A stretch of DNA of 46,340 nucleotides from Actinomadura sp. BRA 177 (GCF_013372625.1 NZ_JABXFD010000358.1:1-46340), one strand, 5' to 3'; shown: positions 16,943 through 26,294, counted from the first letter of the stretch. Notes: generated from the letters alone by a model not told the origin. Program-made: numbers and translations.

Positions 16943-17047
16943 CCGCCTGTCGCACGCCTGCTTGTTCAGTGCTTGGGCCGGCGGGGCTTTGCCGTTGGTT
17001 GCAGTGCGTGGCCGCATCGGTTCGGGCGTGCGGGGCACGGTGCGGGT

Positions 17048-18292
17048 ATGGCCGGCGAGTTGATGTCCCGCAGGACGCTGCTCGTCCGGGTGGCGTTGAC
17101 GCTGGTCCTCGCGCTGCCCGCGATCGTGACACGGGCGGGCGGGTTCGAGCTGCCCGCGGTGGCGGCGATGGTCGTGTTCGGCATCGGGGTGCTGGCGGCG
17201 GCGATCCTGCTCATGTGGGCGGCGGAGACGGCGCGCGCCGACATGTCGGGGGCGCTCGCGCTCGCACTGCTGGCGCTCATCGCGGTGCTGCCCGAGTACG
17301 CGGTGGACCTCTACTACGCCTACGCCGCCGGAACGAGACCGGAATACGCCGGGTACGCGGCCGCCAACATGACCGGCGCGAACCGGCTGCTCGTCGGGGT
17401 CGGATGGGCCCTGGTGGTGCTGGCGTTCGCGCTCGGCGTCCGCCGCGTGTCCGGACGAACGGGCAGGGGACGACACGCGGCGCGCACGACCGAGCGGCGG
17501 GACGTCCGGCTGACCCCGCTGCACCGCATCGAACTCGGGTTCCTCGCGCTCGCCGCCGTCCTCGGCTTCATCCCCGCGCTGACGGGCGAGATCGGGTGGT
17601 ACATCTCCATCGTCCTGATCGTGCTGTACGTCCTCTACATCGTGCGGATCTCGCGCGACCGCCAAGAGGACGTCGAGGAACTCGCCGGCGTCCCCGCTCG
17701 CCTGGTCACGCTGCCGAAACGACGACGGCGCATGGCCACCGCGGGCGGATTCGCGCTCGGCGCGGTCATCGTGTTCCTCTCGGCGAAACCGTTCGCGAAC
17801 GCGCTGGTGGACGCGGGCGTGTCCCTCGGCATCGACGAGTTCCTGCTGGTGCAGTGGCTGGCGCCGCTCGCGTCCGAGGCGCCGGAACTGCTCGTCGCCA
17901 CCATGTTCGCGTGGCGGCTGCGGGACGCCGACGCGATCGGGACGCTGCTGTCCAGCAAGGTCAACCAGTGGACGCTGCTGATCGGCACCCTGCCGATCGC
18001 CTACCGGATCGGCGGCGGCGCGTGGTCGCTGCCGCTCGACTCCCGGCAGATCGAGGAGGTGCTGCTGACCGCCGCGCAGACCATCCTCGGCCTCGCCCTC
18101 CTCATCGACCTCGTCTTCAAGCGGTGGGAGGCGGCGGCGCTGTTCGTGCTGTTCGCGGTGCAGTTCGTCCTGCCGGACGAGACCGCCCGGCTGGTCCTTT
18201 CGGGCGTCTACCTGGCGATCGGGTTCTCCGTGCTGATCGCGCGGCACCGCGACCTGGGGGCGGCGATGGCGACGGTCATCCGTTCTAGATGA
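17048..18292 (+). CDS. Sodium/calcium exchanger family membrane protein
   Basis: The 414-residue integral membrane protein has about ten helices in two inverted halves, as in the CaCA cation/Ca2+ exchanger superfamily. The first alpha repeat is LIAVLPEYAVDLYYAY to AANMTGANRLLVGVG; the second is APLASEAPELLVATMFAWRL to GTLLSSKVNQWTLLIGTLP. Each carries the conserved acidic residue (PEY, PEL) that binds the ion. A charged loop at about 138-160 and RISRDRQEDVEEL separate the halves. The ion is not certain: actinobacterial members are variously named Na+/H+ or Na+/Ca2+ exchangers. The ATG at 17048 follows pyrD by 105 bases. The 3' end overlaps the convergent methyltransferase by eight bases. Confidence 0.8.
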   Translation: MAGELMSRRTLLVRVALTLVLALPAIVTRAGGFELPAVAAMVVFGIGVLAAAILLMWAAETARADMSGALALALLALIAVLPEYAVDLYYAYAAGTRPEYAGYAAANMTGANRLLVGVGWALVVLAFALGVRRVSGRTGRGRHAARTTERRDVRLTPLHRIELGFLALAAVLGFIPALTGEIGWYISIVLIVLYVLYIVRISRDRQEDVEELAGVPARLVTLPKRRRRMATAGGFALGAVIVFLSAKPFANALVDAGVSLGIDEFLLVQWLAPLASEAPELLVATMFAWRLRDADAIGTLLSSKVNQWTLLIGTLPIAYRIGGGAWSLPLDSRQIEEVLLTAAQTILGLALLIDLVFKRWEAAALFVLFAVQFVLPDETARLVLSGVYLAIGFSVLIARHRDLGAAMATVIRSR

Positions 18293-19721
18293 AGAATCCG
18301 TCCGCGATCAACTCCGGCAGGACGGCATCGGCGTGCGCACGCACCTGGTCCGCGTCCATGCCCGTCAGCTGGGCGATGGCGTCGAGCAGCGGCTCAAGCG
18401 GCAACGTGCCGTCGCAGACTCCCGCGAGGCCGGCCTCGACCGTCCCGACTCCGGCCGCACGGCGCAGCCGATCCGCCTGCCGCAGGACGATCCGCTCCGG
18501 GTCCTCGGCACCGGGCGGACCGACCTGTTCCTGGACGAGTCCGGGCGCCGCCGCCACCAGTCGTCCACAGCCTGTGGAAAACTCGGCGCCCTTCGAGAGG
18601 CCGTCCAGAACGTCCTCAACGTAGGCGCCGACGGGCTCCTCGACGGCGTGCCGCAACTCCTCCACCCGGACCACCGGACGCTCGCTCCGCCGCAACGTGA
18701 TCCACCCGAACCCGACCCCGACGACGTTCCGCCGCTCGAAGTAGTCGAGCCACGCCTCATACCTCGTCCGATACTCGGGCGTGCCGGTCTCGCACGAATC
18801 CCGCAGCCACAACTCGGCGTACTCGGCCGGATCCTGGACGTCCCGCTGGACGACCCACGCGTCGCATCCGTCCACCCAGCCACCGACGCGTTCCTCCCAA
18901 GGAACACCGTCGATATGCAGCCAATTCGCCAGGAGCTGGCAGTATCCGCCGTCGTTCAAATACTTCGGCGCCTCGCCGACGAGCATCCGGCAGAAGTCGT
19001 CGCCCTCCATCCCGGACTCCCGGTAAGTGAACCGCGGCCCCTCGTCCGGCGCCACGACGAACGGCGGATTCGATACGATCAGATCGAACCGCCGCCCCCG
19101 GACCGGCTCCAGCAACGACCCTTCGACGAGCTCTGCGCCATCGACCCCCGAGAGCGCGAAGCTCATGGCGGCCAACTCCAGCGCCCGCGGATTGACGTCC
19201 GTCGCGGTAATCCTCGCGAGCGGATTCCGGTCCGCCATATGCACGGCCTGCACCCCGCACCCGGTCCCGAGATCGAGCACGTTATCCACAGCCCTGTGGA
19301 CAACCAGCCGTGCCAGATTCCCGGAAGCCCCGCCCGTCCCCACCACATGATCGCCCGCCGGCATACCCGCCCCCGGACGCACTTTCAGATCGGAAACGAC
19401 ATACCCGACATGCCCGTCTCCGCCAACGCCCTCCAGCGGCTCCACGCGCAAAAGCGCCCGCATCTCCCCACCGGACACCTCGACAAGCCTCGCCGCCACC
19501 AACTCGTCCGCCGGAATGGCGTCCACCGGCACTGGCACCTGCAACCAGAAAAGCCGAGTCAGCACCTCAAGGGCCGACTCACCCCGCGTAGTCCGCAAGG
19601 CAGGCACAACTTCGTCCCGAGCCAACGCTCCACCCGCAACCGGCCCCAGCAGTTCCCGCACCCCGCCGACCGTGTAACCGGCCCCGACCAACAACTCACG
19701 CACCCGAAGAAGATCACTCAC
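18285..19721 (-). CDS. Class I methyltransferase of the HemK/PrmC-like type
   Basis: The 478-residue protein has an N-terminal helical region (1-~90), a Rossmann methyltransferase core and a long C-terminal region. The core shows motif I VLDLGTGCGVQAVHMA, ATDVNPRALELA, and DLIVSNPPFVVAP. The NPPF motif is typical of enzymes methylating an amide or exocyclic amine (HemK/PrmC, N6-adenine or RsmC-like). Actinobacteria have a conserved long protein of this build whose target is not established, so I name only the class. The GTG at 19721 is supported by GGGAGGA nine bases upstream. The C-terminus (LPELIADGFFI) reads like a folded end. Confidence 0.75.
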   Translation of the reverse strand: MSDLLRVRELLVGAGYTVGGVRELLGPVAGGALARDEVVPALRTTRGESALEVLTRLFWLQVPVPVDAIPADELVAARLVEVSGGEMRALLRVEPLEGVGGDGHVGYVVSDLKVRPGAGMPAGDHVVGTGGASGNLARLVVHRAVDNVLDLGTGCGVQAVHMADRNPLARITATDVNPRALELAAMSFALSGVDGAELVEGSLLEPVRGRRFDLIVSNPPFVVAPDEGPRFTYRESGMEGDDFCRMLVGEAPKYLNDGGYCQLLANWLHIDGVPWEERVGGWVDGCDAWVVQRDVQDPAEYAELWLRDSCETGTPEYRTRYEAWLDYFERRNVVGVGFGWITLRRSERPVVRVEELRHAVEEPVGAYVEDVLDGLSKGAEFSTGCGRLVAAAPGLVQEQVGPPGAEDPERIVLRQADRLRRAAGVGTVEAGLAGVCDGTLPLEPLLDAIAQLTGMDADQVRAHADAVLPELIADGFFI

Positions 19722-19906
19722 CCACCCATCCTCCCGCTCCCCCCGCACAACGACACACCCAACACAGCTCCACACGGAAAGTGCGCTCTTGGGTTCGAAC
19801 CTCACCCACGGAGCGCGGGCATGCCCGTCGACGCAGGCGACCGCAGCGACGCCGCACACGCCCGCACGGGCACGACGAACCGCAACGGCGGCGGGGACTC
19901 CCCCAG

Positions 19907-20731
19907 TTAACTGAGGTAGGTCTCGAAGCCCTTGGCGAGGGAGTCGGCTATGCGCTGGCGGAAGGACGAGCTGGAGAGTTTGGCCGCGTCGGACTTGTTC
20001 TGCATGTTCCCGCACTCGATGAAGACCTTGGGGACCTTCGACATGTTGAGGCCGCCCAGGTCGTCGCGGCGGTCGATGGCGTTCTTGCCGAGGTAGTTGG
20101 AGTACGGGATGCCGGTGCCCTCGTGGTAGGCGTCGCGCAGGGCCTTGCCGAGCTTGGTGGAGCCGGAGACCATGTCGGCGTTCCGTCCGATGGAGATCGG
20201 CTCGATGATGTGGAAGCCGTGGCCGGACGCGGCGGCGCCGTCGGCGTGGATCGAGATGGCGGCGTCGGCCTTGAGCTCGTTGCCGACGGCGGCGCGCTCG
20301 GTGATGCAGGGGCCGACGCTCTTGTCGTCCTCGCGGGTCAGGGTGACCTTGGCGCCGCGGGCGCGCAGCAGCTTGGCGAGCCGCTTGGAGACGTCCCAGG
20401 TGAAGGCGTGCTCGGCGTAGCCGGCCTTGGTCTCGGTGCCGGTCGTGTCGCACGCCTTGCTGCCGTTGCCGATCTTGACCTGCTTGTTGATCTCGGACGG
20501 GTGGTCGGCGTTGCCGCCGTTGTGCCCGGGGTCGATGACGACGACCTTGCCGTCCAGGGGCGCGGCGTCGTCCTTGGCGGACGCCGGTGTGCGCGCGGAA
20601 TCCGTGGTCGGCGCCGCCGGCGGGGTCGCGGGGTCGCCGGCGGACGGGCCGGAGGAGCCGCCGCACGCGGTGAGCGCGCCGAGGCACAGCGCGAGACCGG
20701 CGACCGCCGGGCCGCCTCGATGGATGCGCAC
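19907..20731 (-). CDS. N-acetylmuramoyl-L-alanine amidase, lipoprotein
   Basis: The 274-residue protein has a lipoprotein signal (lipobox LTAC, Cys23), a Pro/Ala/Thr linker to about 58 and an amidase_3 catalytic domain. Zinc ligands are His70 (VVIDPGHNGG), Glu107 (YAEHAFTWDVSKRL) and His162 (SIHADG); the catalytic Glu is Glu239 (FIECGNMQN). It cleaves the bond between MurNAc and L-Ala in peptidoglycan and, as a lipoprotein, should work at the outer face of the membrane. The GTG at 20731 is chosen for the GGAGGA eight bases upstream. No wall-binding domain is seen. Confidence 0.9.
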   Translation of the reverse strand: MRIHRGGPAVAGLALCLGALTACGGSSGPSAGDPATPPAAPTTDSARTPASAKDDAAPLDGKVVVIDPGHNGGNADHPSEINKQVKIGNGSKACDTTGTETKAGYAEHAFTWDVSKRLAKLLRARGAKVTLTREDDKSVGPCITERAAVGNELKADAAISIHADGAAASGHGFHIIEPISIGRNADMVSGSTKLGKALRDAYHEGTGIPYSNYLGKNAIDRRDDLGGLNMSKVPKVFIECGNMQNKSDAAKLSSSSFRQRIADSLAKGFETYLS

Positions 20732-20816
20732 AGGCCGATTCCTCCGTGATGACTTCGTTACCGGGACCCTGACAGTTTGCACGGCCATCCGGGTTCGTCA
20801 AACGAAGTCCGGGAAA

Positions 20817-21068
20817 TCAGCGCAGCGGGTCCTCCTTGTCGAGCAGCGCGGCGAGGGCCCGCGCCTCGTCGGCGTCCAGGCCGAGGACGACGCGGGGACG
20901 CCCCCACGGGTGGTCGATCGAGTGGGCCACGTAGCTGGCGACGGACTCCGACACCTGCTCGGCCAGGCCGCGCGCGTGCCGCCACTCCGACCACGCCCGC
21001 TCCAATTCGCTCGCCGCGCGCTGCGCGCACGACACCAGTTCCGGATCACGCACGAGCCGAACCCCCAT
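20817..21068 (-). CDS. Conserved small actinobacterial protein, unknown function
   Basis: The 83-residue helical protein begins MGVRLVRDPELVSCAQRAAS, with ERAWSEWRHARGLAEQVSES in the middle and VVLGLDADEARALAALLDKE at the end. It has no signal, membrane segment or catalytic motif and looks like a small cytoplasmic helical bundle. I do not recognise the family. It starts about 166 bases past the end of the LacI gene, beyond a terminator, and its stop is 85 bases before the amidase start, so it could be co-transcribed with the amidase. Confidence 0.55.
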   Translation of the reverse strand: MGVRLVRDPELVSCAQRAASELERAWSEWRHARGLAEQVSESVASYVAHSIDHPWGRPRVVLGLDADEARALAALLDKEDPLR

Positions 21069-21081
21069 AAGACTGCCTCGT

Positions 21082-21111
21082 CCCGGGCGGCCTCCCCCGA
21101 GGCCGCCCGGG
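21082..21111 (-). terminator. Hairpin terminator after the LacI gene
   Basis: A perfect 13-base inverted repeat (21082-21094 with 21099-21111; arm CCCGGGCGGCCTC) has a four-base loop. It follows the LacI stop by about 124 bases on the minus strand and precedes the next gene's start. Confidence 0.65.
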
Positions 21112-21234
21112 TCCACCCGTCGGACGGTGAGTCCCATTAACCACCCGGCGGCGGGCCGGGGGCCGGCGAATGCGGCAGGCTTGGCCGGCCCCTTACCCGG
21201 CGGACACCGGTTCCAGGAACGATCAACCGTCTCC

Positions 21235-22371
21235 CTACCTCGGCCATAACCGGCCACAGGTGCGGCGTGTTCGTGCGGGAGCGGGCCCCGTCGTGGAGCG
21301 CACCACCAGGTGCGGGACGACCAGGTTCTGCCGGGCGTGCCGGGACGGGTCGCCGATGCGCGCGGTGAGCAGTTCGGCGGCCACCCGTCCCATGTCGCGG
21401 CGCGGCTGGTCCACGCTGGTCAGCGAGATGTGGCGGATCGCGGCGAGATGGGTGTTGTCGTACCCGACGATGGACAGGTCGGCGGGCACCCGCATGCCCT
21501 GCTCGTCGGCGGCGGAGAGGGCACCGGTCGCGACCAGGTCGTTGGGAGCGAAGATCGCGGTGGGCCGGGCACCGCGGCGCAGCAGCGCGCGGGCGGCGCG
21601 GTAGCCGCCGTCCTCGGTGAAGTCGCCGGGTTCGACGACGATCTCGGCGGCGAGCCCGTGCCGGTGCATCGCCTGCTCGTAGCCGGCGCGGCGGTAGTGG
21701 GCGGTGGTGGAGCGCGCCCCTTCGATGTGCGCGATCCGCCGGTGCCCGAGATCGACGAGGTGGTCGACGGCGAGGCTGGCGCCGAGTTCGTCGTCGTCCA
21801 CCACGATGTCGACGCCGTGCACGTCGCGTTCGCCGACGACCACGACCGGGACGCTCGCCGCGGCCTCCTTCAGCGATTCGGGGACGACGCTGAGCAGCAC
21901 CAGGCCGTCCACCCGCATCTCCAGGAACGCCTCGACGGCCTCCGCCTCGAACAGCGGGTCCCAGCGGCCGCTGCCGACGAGCATCCGCAGGCCCGCGCCG
22001 TGCAGGCTCTCCTGCAGCCCGTCGAGGAACTCGGCGAAGAACGGGTTGTGCAGGTCGGCGACGATGGCGCCGATCAGCCGGGTGCGGCCCTCGACCAGGC
22101 TCCGCGCGACGGCGTTCGGCCGGTAGCCGAGCTCGCGGGCGGCCTGCAGGACGGCCTGCCGCCTGCGTTCGCTCACGTGCGGCGACCCCCGCATCACCAG
22201 TGAGACGAGCGATTTGGAGACTCCGGCGCGCTCGGCGACGTTGCGGATCGTCGGTTTCGGCGCGGGCACCGGCCTCCCCTCGCCGCGCCCGGCGGGAGAG
22301 GATCCGCTGCGCGGCCGGGGCACCGCGTCCTCTCCCTGCCTGTCGTACGGGTTCGGTTCATCAGCTGACAT
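21235..22371 (-). CDS. LacI family transcriptional regulator
   Basis: A 378-residue regulator. A ~38-residue flexible N-terminal tail precedes the LacI headpiece (PTIRNVAERAGVSKSLVSLV, hinge ELGYRPNAVARSLVEGRT). The periplasmic-binding-protein-like core follows (IGAIVADLHNPFFAEFLDGL, DGLVLLSVV, APNDLVATGAL, VPADLSIVGYDNTHLA, LTSVDQPRRDMG). Headpiece residues SKSLVSL differ from the usual TxTVSR pattern, so its operator may be unusual. Members normally sense sugars. No sugar operon adjoins; the LpqY-SugABC operon is 9 kb away. The ATG has ACGGAG upstream. The tail is longer than in most LacI proteins. Confidence 0.9.
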   Translation of the reverse strand: MSADEPNPYDRQGEDAVPRPRSGSSPAGRGEGRPVPAPKPTIRNVAERAGVSKSLVSLVMRGSPHVSERRRQAVLQAARELGYRPNAVARSLVEGRTRLIGAIVADLHNPFFAEFLDGLQESLHGAGLRMLVGSGRWDPLFEAEAVEAFLEMRVDGLVLLSVVPESLKEAAASVPVVVVGERDVHGVDIVVDDDELGASLAVDHLVDLGHRRIAHIEGARSTTAHYRRAGYEQAMHRHGLAAEIVVEPGDFTEDGGYRAARALLRRGARPTAIFAPNDLVATGALSAADEQGMRVPADLSIVGYDNTHLAAIRHISLTSVDQPRRDMGRVAAELLTARIGDPSRHARQNLVVPHLVVRSTTGPAPARTRRTCGRLWPR

Positions 22372-22407
22372 GGCACTCCGTCCGGGGGGACCTGCAGGAC
22401 CTGCCGC

Positions 22408-22442
22408 GACGGCGCGCCGCCGGGGGAAGCCGGCGCGCCGTC
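22408..22442. promoter_or_regulatory. Inverted repeat upstream of the LacI gene
   Basis: A perfect 12-base inverted repeat (22408-22419 with 22431-22442; arm GACGGCGCGCCG, 11-base loop) lies 37 bases before the LacI start in the 276-base gap to the divergent TetR gene. It could fold in the leader or be an operator for self-control. The rest of the gap holds another inverted repeat (22511-22518 with 22562-22569) and no good gene. Confidence 0.35.
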
Positions 22443-22635
22443 CTCCGCTCGGGAGGAGATGCCATGATGCCGCGCCTTCCCCCCGGGCCGTCGCAACAGG
22501 GAGTAACGGGCATCCGCGAATGGTGGTTCAGGCCTGTGGTGTCCCGGATCACAGGGGTGTCCGCGGATGATCACGACCCGGTGCAAAGCGCGCTTGCGCG
22601 CCGGTCGGCGGGATCTGCCGCGGGTCCGCCTCGGA

Positions 22636-22641
22636 TACCCT
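22636..22641 (+). promoter_or_regulatory. -10 element for a leaderless TetR mRNA
   Basis: TACCCT lies six bases before the GTG at 22648 with no Shine-Dalgarno sequence between, fitting a leaderless transcript. Confidence 0.4.
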
Positions 22642-22647
22642 TCCCAC

Positions 22648-23337
22648 GTGGCAGATCGTGCGGTGGCCGGTGACAAGGCGCAGGGCCGGCAGGGCGGCGG
22701 ACGGGGGCGTCGCCGGCTCAGCGTGGACGAACGGCGCGAGGAACTGATCGACGCGGCGCTGCAGCTGTTCAGCGCGCGCTCGCCCGAGGACATCTCGATC
22801 GACGACGTCGCGGCCGCGGCGGGCGCCTCCCGGGCGCTCGTCTACCACTACTTCGGCGGCAAGTACGAGCTGTACATCGCGGCGCTCGGCAGCGCGGCGA
22901 AGAAGCTGTCGGTGCTGCTGGAACCGCCCACCGAGGGCAAGCCGATGGAGCGGCTGCGCATCTCGCTGAAGCGGTACTTCGACTTCGTGGAGAGCCACGC
23001 GGCGGGCTACGCGGCGCTGCTGCGCGGCGGCCCGGCCGACCGCTCCGGCGAGGCGGGCGAGATCGTCGACGGCATCCGCCAGCTGCTGCTGGACCGGATA
23101 CTGCACTCGCTGGACGTGGAGGTCCCGCCGCCGGTCCTGCGCATCACGCTGCGCTGCTGGATGGCGGTCGTGGAGACCGCCGGCCTGGACTGGCTGGAGA
23201 ACCGGGACGTCCCCCGGCCCGAGCTGGAGCTGCTGCTCGTCGACCAGCTCGTGGCCATCATGCAGACGGCCGGCCGGCACGATCCGGGCACCGGCGCCCT
23301 GTTCGAGCGCCTCTCCCAGGAGGAGTTGAGCAAGTAA
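22648..23337 (+). CDS. TetR family transcriptional regulator
   Basis: The 229-residue regulator begins with a basic Gly/Arg tail (about 25 residues). The TetR DNA-binding domain follows (RREELIDAALQLFSARSPED, then ISIDDVAAAAGASRALVYHY with FGGKYELY). The C-terminal helices (FDFVESHAAGYAALLRGG, LRITLRCWMAVVETAGLDWL) form the ligand pocket and dimer face; a hydrophobic ligand such as an acyl-CoA would fit, but this is not shown. The GTG at 22648 is chosen because of a -10 hexamer at leaderless spacing; the open frame continues upstream to 22567 without family similarity. It is divergent from the LacI gene. Confidence 0.85.
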   Translation: MADRAVAGDKAQGRQGGGRGRRRLSVDERREELIDAALQLFSARSPEDISIDDVAAAAGASRALVYHYFGGKYELYIAALGSAAKKLSVLLEPPTEGKPMERLRISLKRYFDFVESHAAGYAALLRGGPADRSGEAGEIVDGIRQLLLDRILHSLDVEVPPPVLRITLRCWMAVVETAGLDWLENRDVPRPELELLLVDQLVAIMQTAGRHDPGTGALFERLSQEELSK

Positions 23338-23413
23338 CCCCTGGGGCTGCCGGGGGCACCTGTCCGGTTGTGGACGATTGAGCCTAGGGTGTCCGAAATT
23401 CCGCGCAGGCCAG

Positions 23414-23442
23414 ATCCCGCCCGCGGGATCCGCGGGCGGGAT
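23414..23442. terminator. Bidirectional hairpin terminator
   Basis: A perfect 13-base inverted repeat (23414-23426 with 23430-23442; arm ATCCCGCCCGCGG) with loop GAT lies between the convergent TetR and bldC genes, 77 bases past the first and 81 past the second. Confidence 0.7.
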
Positions 23443-23522
23443 GCCGGCCGGACGGCGACCGGCCCGGGACCCACCGTTCTCGGATGACCGTGGTCCCCGG
23501 CCGTCCCCCCTTGGTCGTGCTC

Positions 23523-23726
23523 CTACTCCGAGCGCTGCTGCGGGATTCCCGCGAGCAGTGCCCGCACCTCCGCCTCGCGGTAGCGGCGGTGCCCCCCCAG
23601 CGTCCGGATGGACGTGAGCTTTCCCGCCTTCGCCCACCGTGTGACGGTCTTGGGGTCGACGCGGAACATGGTCGCCACCTCCGCCGGCGTCAACAGGGGC
23701 TCGGCCTCTGGCGTACGTGCTGACAT
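23523..23726 (-). CDS. bldC: Developmental regulator BldC (MerR-like)
   Basis: A 67-residue protein made almost entirely of a MerR-type winged helix: LLTPAEVATMFRVDPKTVTR, then WAKAGKLTSIRTLGGHRRYR. It matches BldC closely, the small DNA-binding protein that in Streptomyces binds direct repeats cooperatively and holds back sporulation during vegetative growth. The ATG at 23726 is chosen for AAGGAGAGG upstream; the frame extends to 23789 but the added part is unlike BldC. The 273-base gap upstream has several A/T-rich hexamers (for example TAGAAT on the minus strand at 23950-23955), so a long leader is possible. Neighbours bldC, unknown protein and vdh recall the Streptomyces order. Confidence 0.95.
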   Translation of the reverse strand: MSARTPEAEPLLTPAEVATMFRVDPKTVTRWAKAGKLTSIRTLGGHRRYREAEVRALLAGIPQQRSE

Positions 23727-23999
23727 GTTTGCGGCCTCTCCTTCGTGGACCGATGACAGCGATCCTGCGATTGATCCTCGCGTGGTCACTGATGTCCCCT
23801 ATGGCCCGAAAGAGCCACTATGACATCACAACGTGTAACCTTGCCACCACTCAGCGCAACAAGCAAGTTCCTGGCGGTAGTTGCGTGCAAACATCCCCGC
23901 GGCCGCGGGGTGCCACACCCGAGCGATGGCGACTGGGTCACGCTGCGTGATTCTAGCGACACGTATAGTCGTATCGCGCGCGGATTCGGGAAATTTGTT

Positions 24000-24917
24000 T
24001 TAGTTCGCCGCCTCGAGCGCCCGGACGGGCCGCCAGCGGGCCAGCAGGCGCTTGTACATCGCCACGGTCAGCTCGACCTCGCCGCGCTCCATCCCGGTGA
24101 GCGCCACGGTCATCTCGGCGACCGACTCGTCCGCGCGCAGGGCACGGTCGTCCATCAGGTGGACGAGCCCTCCGTAGTCGAGCTCCACAAGCGCGCTCGG
24201 GTGGAACTCACCGAGCCACCGGGCGAGCGTCTCCAGCCGTCCGGCCGACAGGAGGTAGACCTCCTCCGTCCCGTCGCCGAGGTTCTCGCGCACGACCGGC
24301 AGCGCCGCCGCCACCCGGCGACGCGCCTCGCCCATGGAGGTGACGTAGATGAGCGTACGCGCGGGCGCGGCCGTGGCCGAGCCATGGCCGGCGGCCTCCT
24401 CGGACGCGTCGTCGGACTTGCGGTACCCGGTCCCGGGGGTGCCGAGCATCAGGCACCGCTCACCGCGCGCGAACGGCACGAACCAGTCCAGCGGGACGTG
24501 CCAGGTGCTCGTCAGGATGTGCGGGCGCAGCGGCCGGCCGGCGTTCTTCCACTGCTCGAAGTCGCTCATCGCCCGTTCCGCGACCGGCGGCGGGACGAAC
24601 GCGGCCGCGACACCGGCGGCGTGCTCGTTCCTGAACCGCTCGAAGGCCAGCCAGGAGCGCAGCCTCGTCGCCCACGGGCAGATGTAGATCATGTCGTCGA
24701 GGCGCCGCACGTAGGCGTCCCTGCTCTCCCGCTCCGGCGCGACCTCGGGCGGCGAACCGGTCAGCCTGAGCGCGGCGTCGCGGTGTTCCACGCCGAGCGC
24801 GTGGATCCGCCGCGGGCGCCGCCGGGAGTCGGCGTAGACCGTCCACAGGGTCCGCGCGGGCTCCGGGAAGGCGGTCACCGGTTCATAAACCCGTAGGTAC
24901 GCGGCGTACGGAAGCAC
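24000..24917 (-). CDS. Conserved actinobacterial protein between bldC and vdh, unknown function
   Basis: The 305-residue protein begins MLPYAAYLRVYEPVTAFPEP. It has no signal peptide or membrane helix. Recognisable stretches are YICPWATRLRSWLAFERFRN, TSTWHVPLDWFVPFARGER, LIYVTSMGEARRRVAAALPV and VELDYGGLVHLM. No catalytic motif that I know is visible. A protein of this size occupies the same spot beside bldC and vdh in Streptomyces as I recall it, which argues for a conserved housekeeping or developmental role, still unassigned. The GTG at 24917 opens the frame. It is divergent from vdh, 84 bases apart, so they may share control. Confidence 0.65.
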   Translation of the reverse strand: MLPYAAYLRVYEPVTAFPEPARTLWTVYADSRRRPRRIHALGVEHRDAALRLTGSPPEVAPERESRDAYVRRLDDMIYICPWATRLRSWLAFERFRNEHAAGVAAAFVPPPVAERAMSDFEQWKNAGRPLRPHILTSTWHVPLDWFVPFARGERCLMLGTPGTGYRKSDDASEEAAGHGSATAAPARTLIYVTSMGEARRRVAAALPVVRENLGDGTEEVYLLSAGRLETLARWLGEFHPSALVELDYGGLVHLMDDRALRADESVAEMTVALTGMERGEVELTVAMYKRLLARWRPVRALEAAN

Positions 24918-25001
24918 AACCGCATCGTGACACGAGATCGGGGCGGACGTGGGCCATCCGGCGCCCTAGTCTGATCTAGAGACAGAGAGGAGGGCACTAC
25001 C

Positions 25002-26084
25002 GTGCCTAATGTCTTCGGGGCGCCCCACAAGGGCACCGAACCCCGACACGAGCAGGTCGTCTTCTGCCAGGACGAGGCCAGCGGCCTGCGCGCCATCATC
25101 GCCATCTACTCGACCGCGCTGGGCCCGTCCCTGGGAGGAACCCGCTTCTTCCCCTACGGCACCGAGGAGGAGGCACTCGCCGATGTGCTGAACCTGTCCC
25201 GGGGGATGGCCTACAAGACCGCCTTGGCCGGCCTCGACCTCGGTGGAGGCAAGGCCGTCATCATCGGCGACCCCGCCATCGACAAGTCCGAGGCGATGCT
25301 GAGGGCGTACGGACGGTTCGTCCAGTCGCTGAACGGCCGCTACTACACGGCGTGCGATGTCGGCACGTTCAGCGAGGACATGGACGTCGTCGCGCGGGAG
25401 TGCCGCTTCGTCACCGGACGGACGGTCGCGCACGGCGGTGCCGGCGACTCCTCCATCCTCACGGCGTTCGGCGTGTTCCAGGGCATGCGCGCGACGGCCG
25501 AGACCGTGTGGGGCGCACCCACGCTGCGCGGCAAGCGGGTCGGTGTAGAGGGTGTCGGAAAGGTCGGCCACCGGCTGGTGGAGCACCTCCGCGAGGACGG
25601 CGCGGACGTCGTGATCTGCGACGTGAACGAGGTCGCGGTAGACCGGGTCCGGTCACTGCACCCCGAGGTGAAGGTCGTCGCGGATGCCGACGCCATGATC
25701 CGTGCGGATCTGGACGTGTACGCACCGTGCGCGCTCGGCGGCTCCCTCAACGACGACACCGTGCCCGTCCTGCGGGCCAAGGTCGTCTGCGGCGCCGCGA
25801 ACAACCAGCTCGCCCACACGGGCGTGGAGAAGAGCCTCGCCGACCGCGGCGTCCTGTACGCGCCCGACTACGTGGTGAACTCCGGCGGTGTGATCCAGGT
25901 CGCGGACGAGATCGAGGGCTTCAACTTCGACCGCGCCAAGGCGCGCGCCACCGGGATCTACGACACCACCAAGAAGATCTTCGCGCTGGCCGCCGATGAC
26001 GGCGTCCCGCCGGCGGCGGCGGCCGACCGGCTCGCGGAGCGCCGGATGACCGAGATCGGCAGGCTCCGCGGGATCCTCCTCTGA
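25002..26084 (+). CDS. vdh: Valine/leucine-type branched-chain amino acid dehydrogenase
   Basis: The 360-residue enzyme oxidatively deaminates branched-chain amino acids using NAD+. The Glu/Leu/Phe/Val dehydrogenase N-domain contains [40 protein letters not shown] with catalytic Lys84 and substrate-binding Lys72, and [13 protein letters not shown]. The Rossmann domain has GVEGVGKVG near 181-189 and [14 protein letters not shown] and [17 protein letters not shown] are typical. In Streptomyces the orthologue Vdh starts valine breakdown, which feeds acyl-CoA precursors. The GTG start has AGGAGGG upstream, and TAGTCT (24967-24972) may be its -10. Confidence 0.9.
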   Translation: MPNVFGAPHKGTEPRHEQVVFCQDEASGLRAIIAIYSTALGPSLGGTRFFPYGTEEEALADVLNLSRGMAYKTALAGLDLGGGKAVIIGDPAIDKSEAMLRAYGRFVQSLNGRYYTACDVGTFSEDMDVVARECRFVTGRTVAHGGAGDSSILTAFGVFQGMRATAETVWGAPTLRGKRVGVEGVGKVGHRLVEHLREDGADVVICDVNEVAVDRVRSLHPEVKVVADADAMIRADLDVYAPCALGGSLNDDTVPVLRAKVVCGAANNQLAHTGVEKSLADRGVLYAPDYVVNSGGVIQVADEIEGFNFDRAKARATGIYDTTKKIFALAADDGVPPAAAADRLAERRMTEIGRLRGILL

Positions 26085-26233
26085 AACCCGCTTCGCCGGT
26101 CTGTGCGACGGGTCCGGACAGGGGGCTTCCTAGACCCGTTTAGACCGTTGCAAGACCGTTGTAAGGGCCGCCGTGGGGCGCTGTACGACCGTCCCACGGC
26201 GGCCTTGGCACGTACTCGTGACCACCGGATACA

Positions 26234-26252
26234 CTGTTGTTATCAGCAACAG
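26234..26252. promoter_or_regulatory. Inverted repeat CTGTTG-N7-CAACAG
   Basis: Arms CTGTTG (26234-26239) and CAACAG (26247-26252) flank seven bases in the 323-base gap between vdh and the DUF3073 gene. The AT-rich setting and symmetry suit an operator or promoter site. The rest of the gap has no gene. Confidence 0.35.
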
Positions 26253-26294
26253 GAGCGCCGCCACGTACCGTCGATGTACCGAGCCAGGCGCAAA

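Noticed and set aside
15890-18247. A 785-codon minus-strand open frame antisense to pyrD and the exchanger
   Set aside because: It reads as Arg/Gln/His-rich low-complexity sequence caused by high GC; the plus strand has well-supported genes.
22463-22673. Small plus-strand frame with GGGAGGAG upstream, before the TetR gene
   Set aside because: The product has no family-like features, overlaps the TetR start and sits within the LacI/TetR regulatory gap.
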